From Posidonia oceanica (taxonomy: Eukaryota > Streptophyta > Magnoliopsida > Alismatales > Posidoniaceae), in contig JAZBRS010000075.1 of the NCBI GenBank assembly GCA_037176725.1, positions 75,890,001-75,954,000 of the forward strand: DNA of 64,000 nucleotides, given 5' to 3'. The notes beneath the pieces are model-generated. The model had not been told where the DNA came from, searched no databases, and worked only from the letters and a program-made list of their open reading frames with translations. How positions within the stretch are numbered: the stretch's first letter is position 1; each line of letters begins with the position of its first letter. Shown here one piece after another: positions 33,246 through 44,722 of this stretch. A program made the translations under genes and the position numbers.

Positions 33246-33305
33246 TGGGATTTGAGTCCACCAGAGAAGAGCCATTAATGCAGGAGTCAAAATGGGGTGT
33301 CTACA

Positions 33306-35267
33306 AATACATATATTAGAAATTATAAAAAAATAATTAATAAAACTCTAACTTAACAAAAAGTCAAACTATCTCTTCCATCTAAACCCGTTTATCCTCT
33401 CGAATTTTATTAGAATGACAATAAAAGTTACCAAAATATGATCCATTGAGATTGTAGGTCAAAACGTACAAAAATAACAATCAATTAAGGAAACCAATGA
33501 TATTTTAAAATATTACTAAAAATCGTATACAAACACTTATTGTTAATCGATAAACTGGGAAAAATCTCGAAAACTTTTGTAATTTTCGTAAAAATCTTCA
33601 AAATTGTGTAAAAATGAAGTAGAGAAGTGTTGTTGGTACATAACATTGCAAAATAGATAAATCATTCTTTGTTAATGTTAAAAAAGTAATTGGAGAATTC
33701 GAAAATAAAAAAGTCTAACTTCTTTAAAGTTCGAAAACTTGTAAGCCTTTACGAATTGAGTTTAAGCAGACAAAAGTGGATCGAATTCAAGGAAATATCA
33801 ATAATAGCAATATAGAGGTGGAAAATATGATACACCTCTGAAAAAATTCAACTATTATAAATGACACGTAAATATTTAATAAAATTCTATCTTAAAAAAA
33901 AGTCAATCTTTTTTGTCAAAGCGAAAACCGTTTATGTAACGACCCCAATGACATTACCTCTCAACCTAGCTAACATTTTAAAAAAAAAAAATCTTATTAG
34001 CATTCTTGAACTACAGAACTAAATTCTCACAAATACTATAAAGCAGAAATAAAATAAACTTAAACAACTCACTTACCCAGAACTCTTGATGTGTGGCAGT
34101 GTGACTCCTCTCCTATATGTACTAGCAACTCCAGATCCTATCCTACACATTCCAAAAATAAAAATTAAACACGGGTGAGTGACCACTCATTAGGTCACCA
34201 AGCACACACCCCACCTACGTGCACAAACAGCTCGACGAACAACATCGAGGAAACAGGTTTAACTACGGCACCAGCAACAAACACAGGCGTCACTTCTGGA
34301 TGCCACAACAGGGCACACTTCATTGCCTAAAAAGCAAACCACTAAAAACATGCATTTGAAATCATCTTTTCTCTTTTCATTTCAAAACCATAAGCATGCT
34401 CTTTTCAAAATCTTTATGCACACTTGAAATGACCACATTAGCCAAATCAAGCCTCAAAACACACGGTCTGGTCCATCACACTCCTGGTGCGGACTAGACA
34501 ACCAACCGTGTCTGAATACCCTCAATAGCATTCATCACACACACACACACACAACACAACAAACACCAAAACACAAAGGCAGCGTTGAGACATTGCCCAG
34601 CCAAACCAATGCGCCTCACTAGCGCAAGACTTACGCCCCATAGGCGCGGCCACCAGCACTGCTAACCACACACAAGCAAACAAAGTGTCGTCACTCGGGC
34701 CCAAGCGAGACACCTAGCCACAAGCAGTCCACTGAAGCGCTGCCACGGTGTCCCTACACTGCTACAGTCAACCACCCTGTGGGGGAGTGAACCGTAACGA
34801 CCAACAAGTCTCAACAGGTCATGTCTCTCAGCAACACACCACAAGGTACGCCTTTTAAGTGCCCTAACTCAGTGCTCCAAACCCCTGGGGCTCCTCACCC
34901 CCAGGCTCTGTCCACACGAAGCTGACTCGGTACATGCACTAACTTGGGTATCACGTCCAGCTACTCAGAAGACTCATACCCCCTGTGTTCGCTACCACGA
35001 TACACTATATACAGTCAGTACCCTGGGTACTCGGCACTCGGAACAAGCGGAGTGTCATACCTCCAAGTCCAGTCGGTACCCCCAACCCGCGGACCTCAGC
35101 CTCTGCCTCGTGAACGACAATCAAGGAGTATTATACCTCCAAATTCCGACGAACATTTACCTCAGCCTCTTTGTCTCAGGACCTCTACCTAGGCAATGTG
35201 CCTGAGCAACTAGGAATGTCATCACATTCCCTGATCTCGTCGACATGCCCCTCCTGTATCTTGGTCC
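33306..35267. repeat. Macrosatellite unit 3, middle part
   Basis: The first five bases are the right AATAC duplication. Sub-repeat 2 resumes, sub-repeat 3 starts near 33540, the mutated palindrome is at 33936, and the GC-richer half runs to 35267, where the 9.5 kb element inserted. No genes are seen. Confidence 0.92.
35263..35267. repeat. Target-site duplication GGTCC, left copy
   Basis: Other units read 'cttggtccgccacac' without interruption. Here GGTCC precedes the LTR, and a second GGTCC follows the 3' LTR at 44723-44727. The 5 bp size suits Ty3/gypsy. Confidence 0.9.
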
Positions 35268-35670
35268 TATAGATATCCTATTTTCGTATTTCCTAGAGTT
35301 CATAGAGGATAGGAACTTCTGAGGCATCCAGATCACACAACTAAGGCTTAATAACATATTTTCCGGAGTTTTCATGATATGCTTGACAATAATGCTTGAT
35401 TTTACTTGACTTAAAGTTGTTGGCTGTGGCAGAGCTGACGCACTCAGGCTCGTGGCAAGTCCGAGTCCCTTGAGCACACTTTATCCCACTCAAATCCGTG
35501 GCAGATTTGAGTTAAAGAAGATGTTTTTATGATTTCATGAGATATCTGAAGTTTCTCGGCCTTTTATCATGTTTTCTTTGGATAGAACCTAAGAGCTAGA
35601 GCTAGGAATGAACTGAGCTTACTAGTTGCTAGCTGGGGAGGCGACATGGATAGACGCCTTTTGAACAGGC

Positions 35671-35985
35671 GACTAACCTAGACGTCATCATAGTCGGCGA
35701 CTAACTGTCGTGGGCTCCTTTAACTGCCTCTTGCAGTTATTTTTGACGGTTGTTTCCCACAACCCCACCAACTGTTAGACGCCAACATAACCGGCGACTA
35801 ACAGTCGTGGAGCTGCAACGGTTTTTTCCCATGACCCCTCTTCCGATAGATGCCAACGTAACCAGCGACTAACGGTTATGGAACTGCAATAGTTTTTTCC
35901 CACAATCCCTTGACCGATAGACGCCAACATAACCGGTGACTAACGATCGTGGCCTCTATCAACCGAATTTCTACGGTTTTTCCCC
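35671..35985 (+). repeat. ~71 bp enhancer-like repeats in U3
   Basis: Four imperfect copies share 'agacgccaacataaccggcg', then actaacggtcgtgg, at about 35685, 35774, 35845 and 35916. The 3' LTR has the same set (about 43630-43940). They lie 110-430 bp upstream of the TATA box. Each copy contains AACCG/AACGG cores like those bound by plant MYB factors (inference). Confidence 0.75.
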
Positions 35986-36098
35986 ACTTGTGCTTGTGCG
36001 ATTGCTGGTCTTAGGCACCTACATATGCGGTGACTGACAATAACTGCCACTTTTCTTCTTGAAACTTGTATGTGTCAACCACCCACATCCCTGGAGTC

Positions 36099-36106
36099 TA
36101 TAAATA
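36099..36106 (+). promoter_or_regulatory. TATA box of the 5' LTR
   Basis: TATAAATA in the context gagtctataaatagacc is retained in the 3' LTR at 44051-44058. Transcription would be expected to begin about 30 bp downstream. Confidence 0.7.
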
Positions 36107-36777
36107 GACCTTGTGGGTCAGTGTTTGAACCCCTGGCCAATTGTGAGAAAAACACTCCCTGTTAGTTCAAGAGAGAGAAATTCCCTTTAGACTTTTAAGG
36201 TTTTGAGCTTTCACATGCAGAGAGTTAGAGTTTTCAATCCAGAAGCTCTACCCCCCATCTTCAAAAGAGGAATCCTAACTTCCACTTTCAATCTAGAAAC
36301 CCTAGATCGTAGAGATCTTGAGCCAAGCTGAAGCTCCGTCCGTGCCTTCACTTCTACTCCACTGCATACAGCACGAAGGTGAAGGGAGTATTCTTCCAAT
36401 CTACTTTTTAATTCATATTGCATTCCTTAGCGTAGGACCCATAGCATATGCATGCGGGGAATAACCCTTGGTTAGTATTAGTTTCTTTCGTTTACGTTAC
36501 TTTTCCTGTTTATTTCTACTACCGCTTACTACATGAACTAATCCGGATCTATTTACTTTGTTTTGAAGGAAAGGAATAACGCTTACGTGACACGAGGGAG
36601 CCGCTTGACGACATCCTGCCGTTGATCTAGTGATTCGAGTACCCGCATCCTCATCATCTCCCCCAAGGCGTCTTGTTAGCCCATCGACGAGTGGCGATCA
36701 CATCAAGCTGTCGACGTCGTGGAAGTGCCGGCATCTTCATTCAGACACCCCCCCCCCCAAATCCACGTCCACAAAAC

Positions 36778-36797
36778 TGGCGATCACGGTGGGACTC
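36778..36797 (+). other. Primer binding site of the gag-only element
   Basis: TGGCGATCACGGTGGGACTC lies four bases after the 5' LTR. Its complement reads as a tRNA acceptor and T-arm end (...GAGTCCCACC... to CCA). It differs from the site of the giant element. I infer an Arg-type tRNA primer but cannot confirm the isoacceptor. Confidence 0.75.
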
Positions 36798-36799
36798 GG

Positions 36800-38165
36800 C
36801 TTTTGCCAACCCTCTGTGCTACGTGAGTTTTTTCCTTCCTTCCCTCATTTACTTCTTTAGATCTAGTTGTTTCTTTCTTTTGTTTTCGGTTTAGGAGGCC
36901 GTGCACTTAGGTTTTCACAACTCCTAAACCCCATAGTGTTTTCTGTCATTAGCACAGTTTTTCTAACCCAACCACCTTGAGCTTAAGGCAAGAGGTCTCG
37001 TTAGCACTTTGAGGCAACGACAACCTCCTGTCTAGGGTCGTTGAGGGTCGGGTTACTACTATTCTAAAAATCAGAGAACTCCGGTTTCCAGCCGCCCAGT
37101 AATTCGACGCCAGAGTTAGTTGCAGTTCACTGCGGTGACCTCTCAAGGCGCACCCATTACAGGTGACTGGATCTGGGTGTTTATTTCACTGCAGATCGTT
37201 TATTATTTTCAGTAGCTTGCGTTGCTTTTCTTTTAGATCTGCAGTAGTTTGAACAACTGATTAACATCCTGTTCACTGTAATTTTAGTTTTTTATTTGGA
37301 TTTTAGGTTTGTATGTGTCCACCCTTAAGGTGGAAACTATTTTATTGATATCAAAGTTAAAGTTCCTTGAGATCTCTTTCTCTAACTAAAATAATCAAAC
37401 AGAGCGAACCGGGCCAGTGCAAGTCGCTCACCCATACTCTGTTTGGTTAGGATAGTTAGGTTAAGAACTCAAGGTGTCCTAGGATTTTATTTTTGACTCC
37501 TCCTCTTCCTTAAGTCAAAAATAATCCTTAGTAGATACTTGATACTTTGATATTCTCTGTTTATTTACTGTTTTGTGGTTTGATAAGGGCCGTTCTTAAG
37601 GACAGAATTCTAGGTGGTGGGCTCCTCTTTAGAGAGACAAACCTGCCACTTAGGCCCTCTTGGTAGACCTTGAACAAAGGTAAAAGTGTGGTACCCATAA
37701 GCCAAAAATCCCATTAATTGTGAACACATAGGTTTAATTAATTGATTAAATATTCACTTCAACAAGTAAAACCTGCGATCTATCTGAAACATTGCACTAT
37801 TTTATTTTCCTGTTTGTTGCGCGGTCTGTCTAGAACAGACCTTGGTTGCTATAAGAACAAGGCTTAAGCTGCCTGTTCAGAAGGCACCTCGTTCAACCGC
37901 CCTTTCAAATGGCGACTTGTTTGGTCGCCTGACTTACAAGCGACGGAAGTCGGGCGACGGCAGGGTAAATGTTCCGCTTCGTATGCCTTGTTTGCAGGAT
38001 CTGATCATTTCCATTAACAGGTTGCAAAAGCATCAGAACAACAATCGTTTACTGTTTACTGTTTTCTTTTTACTTTCATTTCATCGAGTCTATATTAAGT
38101 AGTGTGTTTGAGTCTGTAATTTCCTTTTTCAAGTTTTCTATAATAATTTAAAAGACAATCTCACA
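36800..38165 (+). other. Long untranslated leader
   Basis: About 1.37 kb between primer site and gag start. There is no frame with family character. The portion from 37590 is also present at the left window edge. A run of short upstream ATGs and stops makes direct scanning to the gag ATG unlikely unless the leader is spliced or translated internally (inference). Confidence 0.6.
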
Positions 38166-40804
38166 ATGGAGCTTTATCGACCAAATCAAAAGCGCATCAA
38201 TACGACTTCTGCCTCAACCTCTACCTCTACAGCGCAACCAAGCTTGGGCCCAGATGGGATCTTTTACAAAGCTTCAACTTCACAGGCACAAGAGCCAGAG
38301 ACTCCCAACTTTGCACAAGAAGTTGAAGGAGAGAGAGAGGAGTAAGCCACTCCCAAACATGGAGTACCTCGTGTGCGCACACACTTCTTGAGGTAACCTC
38401 CCCAGTAGTGTGGCCTACATCGACCGCTTCCTATCTGTCTAAGGAAGCGACTGATGAGATCTACCAACTCCTGGCACGGCACCACCATCCCTCATTTAGG
38501 AACCTACAAACGTCATCCATCCACCAAACTTCTTTCCTAAACCCTCACCAAAACAATTCATTCCCTACACCAACCTACACGCATGCCATACCAAACCCTA
38601 CCATAAACTTCCCTACCCGAAATTCATTCGCACAATACCACGCAATGCCAACCTATCCTTCCATGCATCAAATCATGCCATCATACACAACCTACCAACT
38701 ACCATAGTATCCCAGAATAACACACTCACTGCAACCTTCCGCTAACACACAATCATACTACACTCCACATCAAACCCAACCCTTCTCTGCACCATACGAC
38801 CCTCTATCACCACCATTCCACCAAACACATGGGCACCTAAACCAGGGACAACAAGCCGTGCCAGGACAGAACATCAAGAGATTGATCTCTGAGGCACTCA
38901 CAGAGGCAGGGGTTACACATAAAGCACCAATAGGGTTTGACACTGCTAAATTTCCTTATTTTGTTCTTCCACCTGGATTCAAAATGCCAAAGATGAGGAA
39001 ATACAGTGGAACAGAGGATCCAAGAGGCCAGCTAGCCACATTAACTATGGATGCTCTACCCTATCAGTATGATAACGGGTTCACTATCTACCTCTTCTTC
39101 AAAAGCTTGGAAGGAGAAGCACTGGGATGGTTCAACATGCTCACAGCATATGATCTCAGTAGCTTCAAGATGGTTCAGGAAAAATTCCTACTCCAATATT
39201 GCCATCGCATCCAGCACAAGCCTACATTGAGCCACCTCCTCGCTGAAAGGATGAAACCTGATGAGGAGTTTGCAACTTTTGCAATCAGATGGAGAGACAT
39301 GGCTGCGAGGTCAAAATGCTACATACCAAAAAGCTATGCAGTTGAGGTCATTTCACGAAACACTACAGGAGCACTCAGAATGGGGCTACTGATTAGTGAC
39401 CTTCAAACGTACCCTCAACTGTACGAGCATGCTGCTAGAGTCCTCCGCCACAAAGAAGAGCTACCATTCTTGGAACCCGAAGGAAGGGGCAAGAAGACAA
39501 CCTTTAGCTATACACTTGAAGGCGTCACTGGTGACATGGCCCAAGTTTCAATTAAGCAAAGACAGAAGGGGCAAAGAAACCCCCAATATCAATCCGGGCG
39601 ATCGTTTCTGGCCCAAGGGCAACCGACACAGTACCAGGGGCAATTAGTGCAGCCAATACAGCATCAACAACAACCGCCACCTGACTACCCGATATATGTC
39701 TAGCAAGGATGGACAAATAATGCATACTAGGGGCAACAGCAAGGGCAAGGGAGCTACCACAGTGTCCCACCACCACGAAACTACAAGGGCCCTTAGAGGC
39801 AAAGCTATCCTCCGCTTCTTGAATCGATCCCCGACACATTCAGGATGTTGGTTGAAAGTGGAGATCTGCGACTCCTTGAACCCAGGCCAAGTTTTCCAAA
39901 TGCTGATATGTCCAAGCACTACCCTTATCATCAAAACCATGGGCACACCCTTGAAGACTGTTTCACTGTTAAAGATAAAATACATAATCTTAATGATAAG
40001 GGTGAAATCATGTGGCTTGAGCTTAAAGCCAGACTAAAAGCAGCTAAAAGGGACCAGCAAGTGATGCAGATACATCAAGAGCCCTTGCTCAACCATCGAG
40101 TGGCTCACGCGGATGCAGAGATCATCCTATCAGCTGCTCGATCTAAATTGGCATCCATCCAGTGCATACAAGCATATCCAGAATAGAGCCCATCAAGCAG
40201 AGAGGACCTTAATCTCAAGGCACCCTCGACACCTTCTCTGAACTCTCGAGACATGATCCAAGAAGACTGGTCGCCCATTTATGATGAGTACACTGACACT
40301 GATTGGTGCAATAAAAAGGCAGTGGACTCTCAGGACTTAATAGAAGAAAACCAGTCGCCCATCTATGATGAGTATGTTGATGTGGATTGGTACGACATGG
40401 AAGCCATGTTCAACTCGCCGCTCCCAGCAGCACAAACAAGAGTTAATCCTCCTCCCAAACCGCCTGATCCTACAAGAGGACACACTAGTGGCAATCATGA
40501 ACACTGTGTTCATGAAGGAGAGGTTAATACAGAGCGCATCAATGGTTGTACTTCAAGAGGAGGAGGAAATCTGATAGCCTCACTCAAAGACAAAGCCACC
40601 AGGGGCATGGTACAAGGAATGGGTCAGAATGAGTCCAACTCTGACCCTCTGAAAGCAAGGACTGGGCACAGACCAAAGGAAAGACGAGAACATGCGCCAC
40701 AAGCACCTGATAACCTAATGCCAGGGGCAGACTTCCGCAGTCACCCCTTAGGTAAGCCCCCTCATCTGGGAAGGGAGGTGCGAGGTTCCACTGAACCTGA
40801 CTGA
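38166..40804 (+). pseudogene. gag: Gag protein of Tat type, single long decayed frame
   Basis: From the ATG at 38166 (MELYRPNQ) the frame carries a 2 bp insertion near 38335, then stays in one register to 40804, broken only by TAG codons at 38705, 39701, 39728, 39794 and 40184. The N-terminal arm is Ser/Thr/His/Pro-rich. The Retrotrans_gag capsid domain lies at about 38930-39480 (FPYFVLPPGFKMPKMRKYSG ... EGEALGWFNML ... ERMKPDEEFATFAIRWRDMA). A Gln-rich linker follows. At about 39920-39990 is the Tat-type knuckle YHQNHGHTLEDCFTVKDKI, whose first Cys is lost (YPYH). The tail repeats SPIYDEY-x2-D-DW twice. About 880 codons in total. No polymerase follows. Confidence 0.85.
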
Positions 40805-43199
40805 GAGTAGTGGTTAATTTAATTAAAACTTGTAAATAAGACATTTCGCTTTCCGTACTCTGTTTGTCTTTATTTATCTCTAATGCTAAGTTAGATTATA
40901 AGTAATAAATAATAAAAATGACTGATGAGTGTGGGTTACACCTGACAACTTGAGGCATTTAGCAGAATTGCCAAAATATTATTTAAGGTTTCCTAAGCTG
41001 AGACCGTCACACCCAGGGAAGGTCCAACCATTGGTTGTAACAACCTAAAGGCATCTTTAGATCTGTGGGAGTTACATACATACACCCTTAATTAGCATGC
41101 CAAAATCCAGAAAGGAACCAAAAACCAAGTCCTAGCCAAGGAAAGAAAGTTGCATCCTAAATAGAAAATGAACTGAACAACTAGGGTAACCTCAACCTTG
41201 TCCTGTCTGCACAAATACTTGCACGGGGAGGTAAGAGAAAGGCAAGCTCAAAGTAAAGGCTTATGGTACGAACCGTTTGCCAAATAACTTAGAAAGCGTC
41301 CAAGAAAGATGGCAGCAAAAACTGCCCAAACAGAGAGGAAAGAAGGCAGCAAAGAAGCTGTCCAAGTGAGGAAAAATGAAAAGAGACAGTAAAAGAAACT
41401 GTCCAACTGAAAGAGGTCAGCAAAGAGCTGTCCAAAGACCGGAAAAGGAACACGACAAAAGCTGTCTATGAACCTAAGGCATAAATCCTAGAAAGGCGCA
41501 TTAAGGACCAAGGAAAGGCAAGTGGGATTAAAGACCTAAGCCAAAGTCGAGAGCTTACTGTACTTCAAGCCTCCTCCACCTATCTCACCCACAGGCAAGG
41601 GATAGGGAATCCTAGAAGTTCAAGGACTGATTAAATGAAGGAAACAACAATCAAACTAAGGCTAGTACGAGGTCCCAAGTTCTCAAAAGACTAGGCATGT
41701 TAGAACGGAAAGTTCTCTCACCCTAGATAATACAAGGCAATACTGCGAAATCTGTAAGTAAGAAGGTTATGACCGCACTCATCAATCCAAAAACTACAAA
41801 AATTTAGAAAATCCAAAAATCCAAAAATATCAGAAAATCCAAAAGCCAAAAGCCAAAAAGAATCGAAAAAACTCAAAATACCAAAAAAATCATAAAATCC
41901 CAAAATTCAACAAAAAGCAGAAAATCCAAAGAAAACAAAAAAGAAGCACCATCCACCCTACATACAAGTGAAAACTTAGTAAGTAGGAAGACTGAAACTA
42001 GTCTGGCCGGTGATGCAAAAATCAATTCACCTCAGATTTGGAGATAATGTCCTACTCAAGCGTGTCTCACGGCTTGGGTGCGTTTTTCTCAACAAAAACA
42101 TTGCTGCTGCAATAATCTTTAGAGCATCTATGGATGACTCACAATCGGCGTCTACTAAGCTCTGATTTTCAATCTCTCTGCTGAGGCCAAGACTAATTCC
42201 CTCCACCTAGTTCTCAAGCATGTTGATTAAGGGATTACTTTATCTCCTATACAAGTATAACTTAGTCAATCGCCCTAGGAACTGGGAAAGGTTCACCTGT
42301 GATTACTAATATCTTTTGTTAAGTATGCAGGTATAAAGCTTACAACATAAAGAATGAGCTCACGCCTAAGGGGCTCATATAATGTGCAACGGCACACCTA
42401 CTTTGACTAAAAGGCAAACCCCGGTTTGGCAAAGGAAAGGTTCACTCCCTCACCCGGTTCTTTAATCATAAAACTCCTTTATTTGCCAAATCGAGCTGTG
42501 GGACGACAGTCCTTTCCCGAGAGTACTGGTCACACTCGAGAACGGAAAACACTTGACCACAACGAATTTCATTCATTCATTTTGCATATGTCCATATAGT
42601 TTGGGACCAACTGTACCCCGCCAGCCTAACCTAGCATATGGACCATTCATTTTATCGTATGTTGCATTTGCATTTGTCTGCTTGAATCATGCATCCATGC
42701 ATTTTCTCATATCATTGGAAGTGGAGCACGGACGGAGCCAAATGACCTTCAAGAGTGTTAGAAACCCCTAGGACATGTGATTCTCCTAGAGCCAACCTAG
42801 TTCCTACCAATCCTTCTATCAATTCCAATCCGAGTAAAATCTCAAACAAGATGCCAAAAGAGCACTCCTTTTCGATTGTGTAAGGGCACGCCCTACGATT
42901 TCCTCCTTAGCTTCTGCCCCGTTGAAGTATATCTCTACATGGTTGAGAGGTCTCGACATCGGCTGCGACACATAGCACTGACTTGACCCCTCCATGCCTG
43001 AGTCTTCAATATGACGGCAATTAATCGAACCACTCGGCCGTTTGGCAATCTCCCGATACCGAGTCAGTTCACCCCTTCTTCCTTTTTATTTATCTTTCTT
43101 CATCCCTAGTGGCGGATTGTTTGAGACGGAGCTCCCCATTTCAGGAAGTGCTCAATGGGACATTTGTTCTTACCTTGGACCCGATCTTGTTCCAAGATC
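40805..43199 (+). other. Non-coding region replacing pol
   Basis: 2.4 kb with no reading frame of note. The part 41280-41460 has loose repeats of 'aaagaaggcagcaaagaagctgtccaa' phrases. The part 41790-41940 is a run of 'aaaatccaaaa' phrases. The rest, up to the polypurine tract, looks unique. None of the expected pol motifs is present, even as remnants. Confidence 0.65.
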
Positions 43200-43218
43200 A
43201 ACTCCAAGGATGGGCATT
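43200..43218 (+). promoter_or_regulatory. Polypurine-like tract before the 3' LTR
   Basis: The bases AAGGATGGGCATT directly precede TGTAGATATCC of the 3' LTR. The tract is impure but correctly placed. Confidence 0.55.
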
Positions 43219-44722
43219 TGTAGATATCCTATTTTCGTATTTCTCAAAGTTCATAGAGGATAGGAACTTCTGAGGCACCCAAATCACACAACTAAAGCTT
43301 AATAACATATTTTCTGGAGTTTTCATGATCTGCTTAAAAACAATGCTTGATTTTACTTGACTTACGGTTGTTGGCTGTGGCAGAGCTGACGCACTCAGAC
43401 TCGTGGCAAGTCCGAGTCCCTTGAGCACACTTTATCCCACTCAAATCTGTGGCAGATTTGAGTTAAAGAAGATGTTTTTATGATTTCATGAGATATCTGA
43501 AGTTTCCCAGCCTTTTATCATGTTTTCTTTGGATAGAACCTAAGAGCTAGAGCTAAGAATGAACTGAGCTTGCTAGTTGCCAGCTGGGGAGGCGACAAGG
43601 ATAGATGCCTTTTGAACAGGCGACTAACCTAGACGTCATCGTAGCAGGCGACTAACTGTTGTGGGCTCCTTTAACCGCCTCTTGCAGTTATTTTTGACGG
43701 TTGTTTCCCACAATCCCAACAACTGTTAGACGCCAACATAACCAGTGACTAACGGTCGTGGAGCTGCAATAGTTTTTTCCCACAATCCCCTCTTTCGATA
43801 GACGCCAACGTAACCGGTGACTAACGGTCGTGGAACTGCAACAGTTTTTTCCCACGATCTCTTAACCGATAGACGCCAACATAACTGACGACTAACGATC
43901 GTGGCCTCTATCAACCGAATTTCTACGGTTTTTCCCCACATGTGCTTGAGTGGTTGCTGATTTTAAGCAGCTACATATGCGACGACTGACAATAACAACC
44001 ACTTTTCTTCTAGAAACTTCTATGTGTCAACCACCCACACACTTGGAGTCTATAAATAGATCCCGTGGGTCAGTGTATGAACCTTCGGCCAATTGTGAGA
44101 AAAACACTCCCTGTTAGTTCAAGAGAGAGAAATTCCCTTTAAACTTTTAGGATTTTGAGTTTTCACATGCAGAGAGTTAGAGTTTTCAATCCAGGAACTC
44201 TACCCCCCATCTTCAAAAGAGGAATCCTAACTTCCACTTTCAATCCAGAAACCCTAGATCGTAGAGATCTTGAGCCAAGCCGAAGCTCCGTCCGTGCCTT
44301 CACTTCTACTCCACTGCATACAGCACGAGGGTGAAGGGAGTATTCTTCCAATCTACTTTTTAATTCATATTGCATTCCTTAGCGTAGGACCCATAGCATA
44401 TGCATGCGGGGAATAACCCCTGGTTAGTATTAGTTTCTTTCGTTTACGTTACTTTTCCTGTTTATTTCTACTACCGCTTACTACACGAACTAATCCGGAT
44501 CTATTTACTTTGTTTTGAAGGAAAGGAATAACGCTTACGTGACACGAGGGAGCCGCTAGACGACATCCTGCCGTTGATCTAGTGATTCGAGTACCCGCAT
44601 CATCATCATCTCCCCCCAAGGCGTCTTGTTAGCCCATCGACGAGTGGCGATTACATCAAGCTGTCGACGTCGTGGAAGTGCCGGCATCTTCATTCAGACA
44701 CCCCCCCAAATACACGTCCACT
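43219..44722 (+). repeat. 3' LTR of the gag-only element
   Basis: Starts TGTAGATATCC and ends ...CACGTCCACT, the last base mutated from the expected A. It aligns along its whole length with 35268-36773, including the TATA box at 44051-44058 and the U3 repeats. The C-run before the end is shorter (44700-44707). Confidence 0.92.

Larger units (their letters stand above)
11421..33305 (-). mobile_element. Giant Tat/Ogre-like, gag-only LTR retrotransposon
   Basis: The two LTRs (11421-17744 and 26290-33305) are bounded by 5 bp AATAC duplications. The element reads on the minus strand: 5' LTR on the right, primer binding site at 26264-26283, gag at 25123-22699, long tandem repeats, polypurine tract at 17745-17760, then 3' LTR on the left. 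The Arg-type primer site, Gag signature, very long LTRs and tandem repeats upstream of the 3' LTR fit the Tat/Ogre lineage of Ty3/gypsy. The 8.5 kb interior contains no protease, reverse transcriptase, RNase H or integrase signature, so it was non-autonomous. Four later insertions sit inside the LTRs. Confidence 0.87.
26290..33305 (-). repeat. 5' LTR of the giant element (right; 7.0 kb with nested insertions)
   Basis: On the minus strand it begins TGTAGACACCCC at 33305 and ends GGTCACA at 26290. Removing the half-LINE and the RPS3 retrocopy with their duplications leaves about 3.5 kb. The order on the sense strand is U3 with CCCTAAA-like repeats, TATA-like box (29048-29057), GA/GC-rich leader, AT-rich segment, minisatellite, then terminal segment. 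The AT-rich segment (27295-28250) needs no separate gene call. Confidence 0.9.
35268..36773 (+). repeat. 5' LTR of the gag-only element
   Basis: Starts TATAGATATCC (canonical TG changed to TA; the 3' LTR keeps TGTAGATATCC) and ends ...CACGTCCACA. U3 holds the ~71 bp repeats at 35671-35985 and the TATA box at 36099. A C-rich run lies near 36748-36758. Confidence 0.92.
35268..44722 (+). mobile_element. Gag-only Ty3/gypsy element (TR-GAG type), complete
   Basis: This 9.46 kb element has ~1.5 kb LTRs (35268-36773 and 43219-44722), a primer binding site, a Tat-like gag and flanking GGTCC duplications. Between gag (to 40804) and the 3' LTR are 2.4 kb with no protease, RT, RNase H or integrase signature. 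The layout of LTR, gag and LTR matches the non-autonomous TR-GAG class described in plants. The LTRs differ by several per cent by eye, so integration is not very recent. Confidence 0.88.
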
